From Codonopsis lanceolata (lineage: Eukaryota; Streptophyta; Magnoliopsida; Asterales; Campanulaceae): DNA of 64,000 nucleotides. Below, in pieces: positions 1-9,052 of the stretch (position 1 is its first letter; every line of letters begins with the position of its first letter). The stretch spans positions 4,994,434 through 5,058,433 of the forward strand of contig CM028382.1 in the NCBI GenBank assembly GCA_013146195.2, written 5' to 3'. The notes below the pieces were generated by a model, which saw nothing but the letters and a program-made list of their open reading frames with translations, was not told the DNA's origin and ran no database searches. The position numbers were made by a program, and so were the translations under genes.

Positions 1-1041
1 GGGCAGAGCACATTATCTTGCTTCTTCAAATCATTTCTAGGTGGAGCAAGATGTGGAAAATGCTCAAAAATCCACATTTGAATCAATGACATGGTGAGGA
101 ATCCACGTAAGTCAAAGCGGTCGGCGGAACTCTTAAAGCCAAGTACTATATGGTCCAGCCGGGAATAAAGGTTGCCCAATATCATTGCTACTAGTGGAAT
201 CTTTTTGCCTAAAGATAAACGTATTGCCAAATCCACATATGCCTCAACTGGTTCGTCGCCCGGGATCCAGGCATCAAAAACTCATTGATCAACGCCAAAA
301 TATAAGCTGCCAAGTGATTCTTATGACGTGTGAACTCCCCGTCTGAAACAGAGGAGTTAGCGTAATCACGAAAGCAATATCTCTCCACCCCGGAAAATCT
401 TTCTTGTTGCTAGCATTGACAAGACTCCTCCTCCAGAGCAATTAGCTAACCATTCTTTAATGATTACAATTGCTTCTTCTTCTTCTGAGAAAGGATCTGC
501 TAAAGAGAATTCCCCAACATAATCGAGACTTGTAAGTTCAACTATATCCTCGAGCGTAAAAGTTATTTCCCCCCAGCCAGTATGATAGTGTGCGTGTCAA
601 TACTCCACCGCGAGAGAATAAGGTTTAGGTGATCTAGATTCTTGTTCAGGTGCAAGGTACGGAATGCCCGGACAATATCGTAAAGTCCAGCTGATTTCAG
701 AGTTCCCACATAGCACCATGGCACAAAGCACCATGGGAAATCACTTCGCTCAATATGCAGTCAAAGGAAAGAGTCTCTTTCAATGTATGCTATCTGACCC
801 TCTGTTGGCTCTTCTCCGGTAGTAATGGGTTTCACAACTGGTTCACCCTCTTCAAAAAAGTCCTGAAATACCGACCAAAACTCATCATCATCACCAAACA
901 TCGGAGATCTATGGTACATACTCTCTCTGGTGGCATACCTCTCGAATTCGATTCCTTGCCTTTGCCCTTCGTTGGCGGTGTGCGAACGCAGCCAAGGTCA
1001 ATTTGTGCTTTTGTTGGGGCAGAACCAGATCTTACCATCAT
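1..1041 (-). pseudogene. Plant mobile domain (PMD) protein, decayed, C-terminus outside window
   Basis: Read on the minus strand, the piece from 1041 down starts with a short basic Met-led segment and then gives typical PMD text: an acidic linker, 'PWCFVPWCYVGTLKSAGLYD', 'LILSRWSIDTHT', then 'FDAWIPGDEPVEAY', 'SLGKKIPLVAMILGNLYSRL' and finally 'SADRFDLRGFLTMSLIQMWI' near the window edge. The order matches the PMD family (aminotransferase-like plant mobile domain), which occurs in MULE-type and retroelement-linked genes as well as in domesticated genes such as MAIN. The frame is broken by a stop near 772, a stop near 568 and further shifts near 290-430, so no continuous product is possible. 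The 3' part lies beyond base 1. Family assignment is confident; whether this copy came from a transposon or a host gene is not resolved. Confidence 0.75.
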
Positions 1042-2339
1042 CCTTAAAAAAAAGTATAAATCGAATGGGATTACAGCTCAGCACCTAATACAGAGGCCAT
1101 GAATAGAGAGAGGATACAAGTGTATATATACTGTTTATATCATTGAGGTCGTTTTTAGTGGGTAATTTTGAAGGCAATGATGTTCGATATCTACGACGGG
1201 AAGACACGAGCAGATCAATACACATATTTTATCTTTATCGCAAAAAGAATAATACGTTTTCTGTTACGTAAAGCTTACACAATTAGTAGCTTCGAAAAAT
1301 ATAGATTCGTTGAGTCTGAAGGTACACAGTTACAGGGACAACTTTCTCCTCGAGGAGATCATTTTTTTAAAGGCAGCACATTAAAATAAAGGGACGATGA
1401 AGCAGCTATTTGATCAAATTATTTGTCGGGAAATGCCTACTCGTTTTGGGTCAACAATAGCAATAACGTCGGGTTTGTTCTTGAATATGCCAAGCGCAAC
1501 GTCGACGGTCTTCTTTGTTTAAAAAACATTCTGCGATGCTACAACAAAAAGTTCCTTTAGGACTTATCTTGGTCCAGGCCCTTTCTAGTCTTCGGGTCAG
1601 AGAGTTGGAGAGAGGCAGTAGCAGATATCACAGTTGGTTTCTAGCCTTTGGTTAAGCGAACAAAGAGTTTTCAGTTTTCACATGGACAGCAAACTATCCG
1701 CTAATTTCTTCCTATGTTCAGATGCCATCCAACAGGTTTGTAACTTGCTACAGGTTCAATCATATTACTAGCAGGTCTCATGCTCGGATTCAAAATTTCA
1801 TATTTCTCAAGACAAAGTTCACATGTACAGAAACTTCAAGGCAGCAGGTAGCACACAGGTACAGGACCTAAGACTAGCAAATGTCCTGCTTCTATTGGAT
1901 AGGTGAAGACACTTCAACATGTACAGAAATTTCAGAAAGCAAAGCAAACAGAAGCAGAACCATAACAACAGATTATCCAAGGTGATACAACTAAGGCACT
2001 GAACAAATTGCAGACAGTTACCAGGTATGAACATGACCGCAGAACTTGGATAAATTTAAAAATAATTTGAACAGAGAAGGGGCAGAGAGAGGCAGCACAG
2101 CAGCATCATTGAAACACAGCGATGGTATAGTTAGGGTCGAAAAGAGTTCGCAAATTTTTTCTACTTACCTGCTTCGTTGATTCGCTCGCAGCCTGGGGAT
2201 AGAAGCAGTGCACAATGAAAATCCAAGAGAACTGGAAGGCTACTTGGGGGTATACTCCTTACAGCAGCTTTGCACGAATACCTTCAAGAAACGGACCAAT
2301 TGCCGAAGAAGAGGTGCGATGCCTTTCTCTACCAAGCAG
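1042..2339. other. No recognised gene; possible splice donor at 2171
   Basis: No continuous reading frame with family resemblance was seen. On the minus strand a good donor-like string (GCAG then GTAAGTAG) sits at about 2170, upstream of the PMD relic, and could be the end of an old 5' UTR exon. The short open frames here have no recognisable domains. Confidence 0.35.
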
Positions 2340-2915
2340 TTATATATAAACACCCGGTCCGGCCGAAACCCAACTGGAAAAAGAATCCAGGAGTGACTCT
2401 GTTTACGTACCGAAACCTGCTTGGCAAAGGACTGCGCTGCCGAAACGTATTCAGAATAGAATTGCTAAAATTCAAGGGAATCCTTGCAAGATACGGAGTA
2501 AACTCCCTTGTGAAACATACCTTCTCTTGCCGAAGCTCCAAGTTACTGCTACCTTTATTGAGGGTATACATTCCTCTTCCGGAAACACCTGAAACCCCAG
2601 TACAGAAAATCTCGTGTGGCAACCTACTCGAGAAGGGGCTGTTTCGAGAAATCGACGTGTGCCGAACCTCACCTTTGGCAGAACCCTCAATCACGGCACC
2701 TTATTGTTGTCGAAGTCCTACCTGTCGAAATCTCCTCAAGCCGAAACCTTCCTGGAAAAGGATTGTGGTGCAAAGTCAATGAGTTCATAAGCTTGCCTTG
2801 GGCGATATTTTCTCTTGCCGTGACTTGATTTTACCGAAATTCTGGTTTGCGCTCCTGCCGAAACCACGTGTCGAAGGTTTTTGCCGAAACCCCTTTCGAA
2901 ATCCTTACCCGAAAT
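2340..2915. repeat. CCGAAA-rich degenerate repeat block
   Basis: The hexamer CCGAAA, or one-base variants of it, recurs about sixteen times in 570 bases, often as GCCGAAACC followed by a 'CTGGAAAAGGA'-like string (for example near 2364, 2409, 2741, 2859 and 2884). Spacing is irregular, so this is a decayed tandem or low-complexity block. The long open frame on the plus strand across it is probably a by-product of this composition. Confidence 0.5.
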
Positions 2916-3184
2916 ATCTCCTAAAATATATACTAGAAAGTCTAGTATACAGATAAAGTTCATGAACTTCAGGAGTTAAAATAACTATTTGCAAACTGAA
3001 AGAAAAAGTTCCGAGAGAAATTCATCATTGACTGTTTCAACAAAGAGAATCTTTAGTAGCCATCGAATTCTTGTTACTTTGTTAGAATTTGATGATAAAG
3101 TAAAAAAATCACGGTTTTCTTGCTCATTCAAAAAGGTTAGAAGATAAACTAAGGTTTAAGCAATCTCAAGGGCGTGTCATACGC

Positions 3185-3460
3185 TTGAATTTAACTTCTT
3201 TATGCATCAAGGAAAATCTTAGTATTGTTCTTTTCTGTCTTATGATCATTTGTCTAGATGCTCTAGTCCCTTTGTTGCTTGTCTTGATGTTGTTACTCCG
3301 AAAATTACGTCAAGAGCATTATCTCATAGTGGTTGGAACTTGGAAGTCCGCAATGGAAATGAAAACGTAGAAACATGAGGCTAACGGGACTTGGGACTTG
3401 GTCTCACTTCCTGAAGGTGAGCGTAAGAAGGCTATTGGGTGTAAATTGTGTTACATGTTG
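3185..3460 (+). pseudogene. Ty1/copia reverse transcriptase fragment
   Basis: Across two frames the text reads 'VVTPKNYVKSI', then a W-x-x-A-M-E motif, then 'EANGTWDLVSLPEGERKKAI' followed by G-C-K. This is the start of the copia reverse transcriptase (RVT_2), whose hallmark is TWDLV-x-LP followed by KAIGCKW. The same segment occurs in the larger copia element at about 21440-21610. Stops and shifts separate the pieces. Downstream TC- and AT-rich sequence to about 3600 may be part of its old LTR, but no matching end was found. Confidence 0.7.
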
Positions 3461-4740
3461 TAATCTGTTTCGTATAAGAAGAGAAGAAGATAATTGAGTA
3501 AATATTATCTTATTCTACCTCTCGATTCTCTCTATTTCTCCTCATTGTGTATGTTACAAATATTATCTTATTCAGTGTGATTAGCTTATTTAGATGATTA
3601 TTCAATAGGTATCAAGTGTTGATGATTGTTCAGTCATAGCATCTTGTTAGTTTCTGGATCCATTTAGAATAGTTGATGAGTAGTCTTAAAATATTTGTGG
3701 TGCAGTGCAGTACAGCTAGACTTGAGCAGAGTGGTTCCGTAGCCAGCCAAGACTCCCGTACGACTCTTTCATATGTCGTTGATGTTAAACCGAAAATGTG
3801 GTTACCTGTTAGACTTGTTGAGGGAATACTTTGTAGGGAGATAAAGATGAATCTTTCCTGCATTCGAGAAGAAGCACAAAAAGCATCTTGCAGGAGTTTT
3901 CGTGCATATTAGTGGCTTTTGTATAAAATTTCGCTAAAAATGCTTGCGAGTAAGCCAGGTTGCAAAAGGTGATTATTGACAGAGCAGCAAGCCAACAAGT
4001 GCCATGTTTTTTTAGATTGCTGTTTATTTCCGTATTCTCTTTTCTTTTTCCAATGAGAAGAAATTTATCATCATAATCTGGTTGAGACACACCGATGTTG
4101 GGATACAACCTGCTCCATCTGGTTTCAAAGAGAGATATGTGGGAATATATCCTAACTTTAGCAAATAGACTGTTGTATTTTACTTTCTTGATGTGATCTC
4201 TTGTAATTTTACCTTTTATCATTGACTAGTTGGGACCTGACTTAGGCTAGATGATAGTTCTGAACTCGAACCGAAACAAAATAGAAGCTCAAGGTTATTA
4301 ACTGGATGTGCCCGGGTGAAAGGAAATATTCAAACTCAGAATCTGGGAACTGTTTGTCTGGCGTAATGTTTGTGGTATTTTCCATATTCCCCACCCGTTC
4401 TTGAAATCATATATTAGTTGGTATATGATTTGATCGAGTAGACCCCAAGGGGTGGGAGAGATGACAAGGGTACTAAGGTAGGACATTAAGATCTTTTCTT
4501 CCAATCCCCTCACTAATGAGGGGTTACACTTGCCTATCAAAATAAAAATAAAATAATTTGACGGAGTACATATTTATACTAACCTATTAGCCTAGGCATA
4601 TATATTAGAATGTTAACATCTCACATTCTGGAAGATTAAGGTTTTCGAAGTTAGGAAGACCATAATCCCATTGTTCCTATTCCCACTTTAAACTCTTAAA
4701 CCACACACATGCACGCACACGCACTCCTTTGCCTGCAAAA
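3461..4740. other. Intergenic, no gene recognised
   Basis: AT-rich sequence with several short open frames on both strands and no family resemblance, signal peptide or splice pattern. Nothing further is supported until the subtilase promoter at 4750. Confidence 0.4.
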
Positions 4741-4750
4741 CCCAAATTCC

Positions 4751-4757
4751 TATAAAT
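4751..4757 (+). promoter_or_regulatory. TATA box of the subtilase relic
   Basis: TATAAAT lies 58-64 bases upstream of the ATG at 4815 and is preceded by C-rich sequence. The spacing suits a plant TATA promoter with a short leader. It is inferred to be a leftover of the dead gene downstream. Confidence 0.5.
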
Positions 4758-4814
4758 ATACACCTTTTCACTACACTCCCTGACCTTGCCCAAACCCACC
4801 ACCATTCTAACTCA

Positions 4815-5433
4815 ATGGCTCTCATTTCCACATTCCTTTCCCTTTGCTTACATTTTTCCTCCGTCATAGCCACCACACCATAAGACTTACGTAGCTTGTG
4901 TCCAACCTGACGCCTATCCCTCCGTACTCCCCACCCACAAGCACCGGTACGAATCTTCCCATCGCATCCCTTTCCCCAGCCACTCCTACTCCTATTATCC
5001 ACACCTACGACACTATCTTCCATGGATTTTCTGCTAAGCTTTCAACCTCCAAGGTTCACAAGCTCCAAGCTCTCTTGGATATTCTTGCTTTTATTCCTAA
5101 ACAAGTTCGTCACATCCACACCACACGTTCCCCTGAGTTTTTGCGCTTGAAGACTTTCGACCGTGCTGGCATGTTGAAGGAGAGTTTGATGTCGGTTCGG
5201 ATTTTGTCATTGGAGTTTTGGATACTGGAATTTGGCCTGAAAGAAAGAGTTTTAACGATAAAAGTCTTGGTCCAGTGTCGACCAAGTGAAAAGGTGCTTG
5301 CGTTGCCGCTAAAGGCTTCCCGACGAGAAATGGGGGAGAAATGTATGAGGGTGATAGGAGTGGAATTTGAGGAATTTGTCAACCATAAAACATGGAATTT
5401 GGGGAAGAAAGTCATTTGGTATTTATCCAGACC
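4815..5433 (+). pseudogene. Subtilisin-like serine protease (SBT1-type), N-terminal relic
   Basis: The ATG at 4815 opens a hydrophobic signal-peptide-like stretch, followed by the subtilase prodomain ('CVQPDAYPSV', 'HTYDTIFHGFSAKLS', 'IHTTRSPEFLRLKTFDRAG') and the start of the catalytic domain with the Asp motif 'DFVIGVLDTGIWPERKSFND'. Functional plant subtilases are about 750 residues and go on to His and Ser motifs, which are absent here: homology stops near 5433. Frame is lost near 4882, about 4955 and about 5185, and a stop replaces Trp in the expected K-W-K-G-A-C string. The locus therefore keeps roughly the first fifth of a gene, intronless as is common in SBT1 genes. The family call is secure; the subgroup is inferred. 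Confidence 0.85.
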
Positions 5434-5780
5434 ATAGGGACTCGATTGCAAATTGAAAAAAAAAAAGTTTTGGTGTAAATTTTTTTGATTTACCCCTTAC
5501 ACAAATGTCTATGGTACTTAACGAGATTTCTCCAACGGCATCAATCAAAAGGATTGACGGTGCGAAAATTTGAAAATTTTTGGACAATTTTGTGATGAAA
5601 TTTTCTTAAGGGACTAGTGCTGAAATCGACCCAACGTCAAGGGACCATTGGTGCGGTTAACCCTAGATTTTTATTTTTATTTTTGTAATTATTACTTTGG
5701 ATTTGACGTATTAAAATATTTTTGTTATTATTTAATTTATTTATTTGGATGATTTATCAAGCAACTAAGGCATCTACCAA
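5434..5780. other. AT-rich spacer
   Basis: Poly-A run at 5456-5467 followed by AT-rich sequence. No gene or clear repeat structure seen. Confidence 0.35.
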
Positions 5781-5870
5781 CGAGCTCTAGCTCAACTGGT
5801 ACTGCTCACTTCTCTTAACGAAGATGTCGGGTGTTCAAATATCACTAGAGATACCCTGGATTTTACAACT
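5781..5870 (+). mobile_element. tRNA-derived SINE head (degenerate)
   Basis: CGAGCTCTAGCTCAACTGGT followed about 30 bases later by GGGTGTTCAAATATC matches the pol III A-box and B-box layout of plant SINE heads. A second, weaker B-box-like string occurs near 5975, so a tandem or nested copy is possible. The 3' boundary and target duplication were not found. Confidence 0.5.
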
Positions 5871-6563
5871 TTCAATAAAAAATGTCAGATGCTCAAGCAT
5901 TTTCAGAGGCAACGTTGTTGTTCAAACCTCACCCAAAAGGCCCCATTTAGCTGCTCTCTTATCTTAACGAAGAGGTTGAATGTTCATCATTTATCTATAA
6001 TTGAAGCAACTAAGTCATCTTCAATGGTTAAACCATTTCCATAGTTTTTGATTTACCACATCACAAAAGTAACAAATTCATCTCTTTACAAACCTTTCTC
6101 TACAATGGTTAAACACATGAACCACTCATTCTTTATGAAGATATTTGATGTTTGGCCCCTTTCAATATTTTTTTCATTTCATGAACCACTCTTTCTTTAT
6201 GAATAACTCATTTCCTATAAACTTTCCACAATCGTAAAACTTTTTATGAATCGACTCAATAGTCCTAAAAAAAATTGTGATAAACCCTACGATTGAAGAT
6301 GCTCTCATGATAATTGAATAGTCACATTTGTGTTTTCAAGACATAACCAACTACTTGTTAGTTGCAAGTTCCAAGACAATGTTTAAATTTTCTTTAATTT
6401 TGTGTATCAATTCAAGTCCTAACGATAATTGTATAGTCCTATTTGTATTTCCAAGGTATGGTCAACCATTCATTATTTGACAAATACATTAATTGTGATG
6501 TATAATAAGACTTTCCATTTTTGGCAAAAAATTGGAAAATTACTATATTTAGACTCAATTGTC

Positions 6564-6565
<2 letters not shown>
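5871..6565. other. AT-rich spacer
   Basis: No gene recognised. Short inverted and direct words such as ATGAACCACTC-TTCTTTATGAA (near 6116 and 6181) suggest a decayed small repeat. Confidence 0.3.

Positions 6566-6612
<47 letters not shown>
6566..6612. repeat. (TA)n microsatellite
   Basis: About 23 uninterrupted TA units. The Ile/Tyr repeat proteins that can be translated from it are artefacts. Confidence 0.95.
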
Positions 6613-6615
<3 letters not shown>

Positions 6616-6688
6616 TTTTTATATATGTCTTTTTATCAAGTCTTATAAACTTGATTCAATGGTGTATACCTTCTTGAGTATCCTTTTA

Positions 6689-6988
6689 AGGCTTATTTGG
6701 TAGTCGGACAGAGATAATCAGTATTATTAATCTTAATACTATTAGCACACTCGCTATTAATCCACACTTGTATATCAAGAGTAGTTTTGAAATAAAAATA
6801 TTAATCATAATTTTTTTTAGCGAGGGGGCTAATAATACCCACCCTCCTCCTTGGTATAATTAGTGAGATGATATTGACTTTATCCGGATAACTCGTGCTA
6901 TTAGTCCAAACCACATATTGCATACCAAATATCGACAACTCGACTTATTAATCATATCCAGCCTTAATACCGCTTGCCAAATAACACC
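6689..6988. mobile_element. Tourist-like MITE, 300 bp
   Basis: Starts AGGCTTATTTGGTAGTCGG and ends CCGCTTGCCAAATAACACC, which are imperfect inverted repeats. The trinucleotide TTA flanks both sides (6686-6688 and 6989-6991), the target duplication of PIF/Harbinger-derived Tourist elements. The length is exactly 300 bases and the interior is non-coding. Confidence 0.8.
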
Positions 6989-7015
6989 TTAATGTTTAAG
7001 TGGTTTAATTGATTA

Positions 7016-7345
7016 ATATCACTTTTGGTACCCTAACTTTACTTGGATTTTTTTACTTTTGGTATTCTTTGTACTGACTTCATCAAATATATTTATAATT
7101 GTTTTCAATTATCATAAGATCAAATACTTTTTATCAAATTTATGTCAAAAGTTAACGACTGAATGTATGTAATCTGATGACAATTGAACGTTAACTACAG
7201 GTTAGCCGTTAACTTTTGGCAAATATTTGATAAAAAGTATGTAATCTAAAGACAATTGAAAACGTTTACGATGAAATTTGATAAGTCAATACAAAGGGTA
7301 CAAAAAACAAAAGGCAAGTAAAGTTAGTGTACCAAAAATGATATG
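7016..7345. mobile_element. Foldback element, 330 bp near-complete palindrome
   Basis: The left arm begins ATATCACTTTTGGTACCCTA and the right arm is its imperfect reverse complement, ending in ACCAAAAATGATAT. Matching continues almost to the centre near 7180 (for example TCAAATACTTTTTATCAAAT on the left and ATTTGATAAAAAGTATGTAA on the right). No target duplication could be seen. It is probably a non-autonomous DNA transposon. Confidence 0.7.
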
Positions 7346-7496
7346 AACCCTATTATTATTACTTTTATTTTCATCATTATTATTATTTTATTAATATTAA
7401 TATTATTTTTATTATTACTACCTCCGTCCAGGATAATGAGGATAAAAATCCTTTGTAATAGGACACCGGAGCATTCAAACAAAAGTGAATCTATTT

Positions 7497-7658
7497 ACAT
7501 GGTCCAGACACTCTTTCAAGGAGACGGGGAGCACTAATTGGATGGTCGTGAGCGTGAGCATTCTGTGGATATATATATGAGATAAAAACTTGGGTAAAAC
7601 GGTCTTACAGTTATTTTTTGTAAGAGGGATTATCCTTGCACGACTCACCGTGTATTGT
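7497..7658 (+). repeat. Direct repeat copy 1 (162 bp)
   Basis: ACATGGTCCAGACACTCTTT through CTCACCGTGTATTG recurs at 8221-8383 in the same orientation with scattered substitutions. The two copies flank a hAT-like MITE. Neither has a TG...CA border or a visible primer-binding site, so an LTR identity is not supported. Confidence 0.85.
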
Positions 7659-7670
7659 TACAGCTTATTT

Positions 7671-8155
7671 TGAATGACTTTTGGCTTTTGGCTTTTAAAA
7701 AATCATATTTAAAGTGTTTGTTTCAGCTTATAAGTCATAAGCCAATAAGTAAGGTACAACACCCTTTATGCATTGAAAAGCCAAAGCCAAAAAGCTAAAA
7801 TTTTAAGTTTTTTTGGTTTTTTTTTTTTTTTTTTTAACATGAAGACAACTAAAGTGTTTGTTTCAGCTTATAAGTCATAAGCCAATAAGTAAGGTACAAC
7901 ACCCTTTATGCATTGAAAAGCCAAAGCCAAAAAGCTAAAATTTTAAGCTTTTTTGGTTTTTTTTTTTTTTTTTTTAACATGAAGACAACTATTCATTAAT
8001 AAATATTTGATTATCCCCATTTCATCATTTTATGAAATATACATAAAAATATGGATACTAATTTTCAATTTTTTTAAACAAATAATTATAACGACTCATA
8101 AGCAGCTTTTCAACAGCTGTAACAAACAGTCTATCATGCAATTAGCCAAAAGTCA
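7671..8155. mobile_element. hAT-like MITE with internal duplication
   Basis: AATGACTTTTGGCTT near 7671 is answered by AGCCAAAAGTCATT near 8140-8155. Inner sequence is rich in GCTTATAAGTCATAAGCC words and their complements, a composition typical of plant hAT-derived MITEs. Similar words (TAAGTCATCAGCCACAACAA) continue to about 8218, so the true end may lie there. No coding sequence. Confidence 0.6.
7711..7990 (+). repeat. Tandem duplication, two 140-bp units
   Basis: AAAGTGTTTGTTTCAGCTTA begins at 7711 and again at 7851. The two 140-base units match almost base for base, including a long T tract in each, so the duplication is recent relative to the surrounding element. Confidence 0.95.
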
Positions 8156-8220
8156 TTCAACCACCAGCTTAAGCTATCAGCCATAAGTCATAAGTCATCA
8201 GCCACAACAAACGAACCCTT

Positions 8221-8383
8221 ACATGATCCAGACACTTTTTCAAGGAGACGGGGAGCACTAATTGGATGGCCAGGAGCGTGAGCGTTCTATGGATATATAT
8301 ATATGGGATAAAAGATTGGGTAAAACGGTTTTACAGTCATTTTTTATAAGAAAGATCATCCTTACCCAACTCACCGTGTATTG
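8221..8383 (+). repeat. Direct repeat copy 2 (163 bp)
   Basis: Second copy of the 7497-7658 unit, 724 bases downstream. It is followed by GAGAGAGTGAGAATCCGTCT (about 8396), a string with a related copy near 10310 inside the paladin gene. Confidence 0.85.
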
Positions 8384-8456
8384 ATGGGTGAACTATGAGA
8401 GAGTGAGAATCCGTCTTACGAATTAAGATCCGTAAGAGCAACTTACAAGAGACTTA

Positions 8457-8458
<2 letters not shown>

Positions 8459-8543
<85 letters not shown>
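8459..8543. repeat. (TC)n(TA)n compound microsatellite
   Basis: About 15 TC units followed directly by about 27 AT units. The 370 bases between this and the next microsatellite hold AT-rich sequence with no gene. Confidence 0.95.
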
Positions 8544-8546
<3 letters not shown>

Positions 8547-8915
8547 ACTGTGCTTTTTTTTATTTTATAGTTGTTTAAGACAATTAATTCACTTTAAAAG
8601 AATACAAACTATTAATTGCATTATTCAAATAACTAATAAAAAAGAACACATTAAAGAAGCTTCAAAAGACTGATCTACCCTTATTTAAGTGTAATTATTG
8701 TTGACAAGTTGCATGATTATTTTTCTCTTCTTTCTCAATACTATATTCAATTAGAGAGTAACTAATAAGGACAATTTTGACAAAATGTGAACAATTTTTT
8801 CTCAAAATCCTATAAGTTATTTATTTTGAGATTTTTTCTTCTCTAAAACGTCATTTATTTTGAGACGGTGGGAGTAGTAAACATCAAAGGTTAGTGAAAA
8901 ACTAATCAATGAAAA

Positions 8916-8917
<2 letters not shown>

Positions 8918-9014
<97 letters not shown>
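8918..9014. repeat. (CA)n(TA)n(GA)n compound microsatellite
   Basis: Three dinucleotide tracts abut: CA to 8950, AT to 8987 and GA to 9014. It ends 38 bases downstream of the paladin stop codon and so probably lies in that gene's 3' UTR. Confidence 0.95.
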
Positions 9015-9052
9015 CTGTACACATGTTCTGAAAAGCTTTGGTACATGGCTTA

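Noticed and set aside
2270..2782. 170-residue open frame on the plus strand
   Set aside because: No domain, no conserved motif, and it coincides with the CCGAAA-rich block; open frames also exist on the other strand.
5785..5850. tRNA gene
   Set aside because: A and B boxes are present but arms do not pair as a cloverleaf; a SINE head explains it better.
6429..6703. Ile/Tyr repeat proteins
   Set aside because: They are translations of a TA microsatellite.
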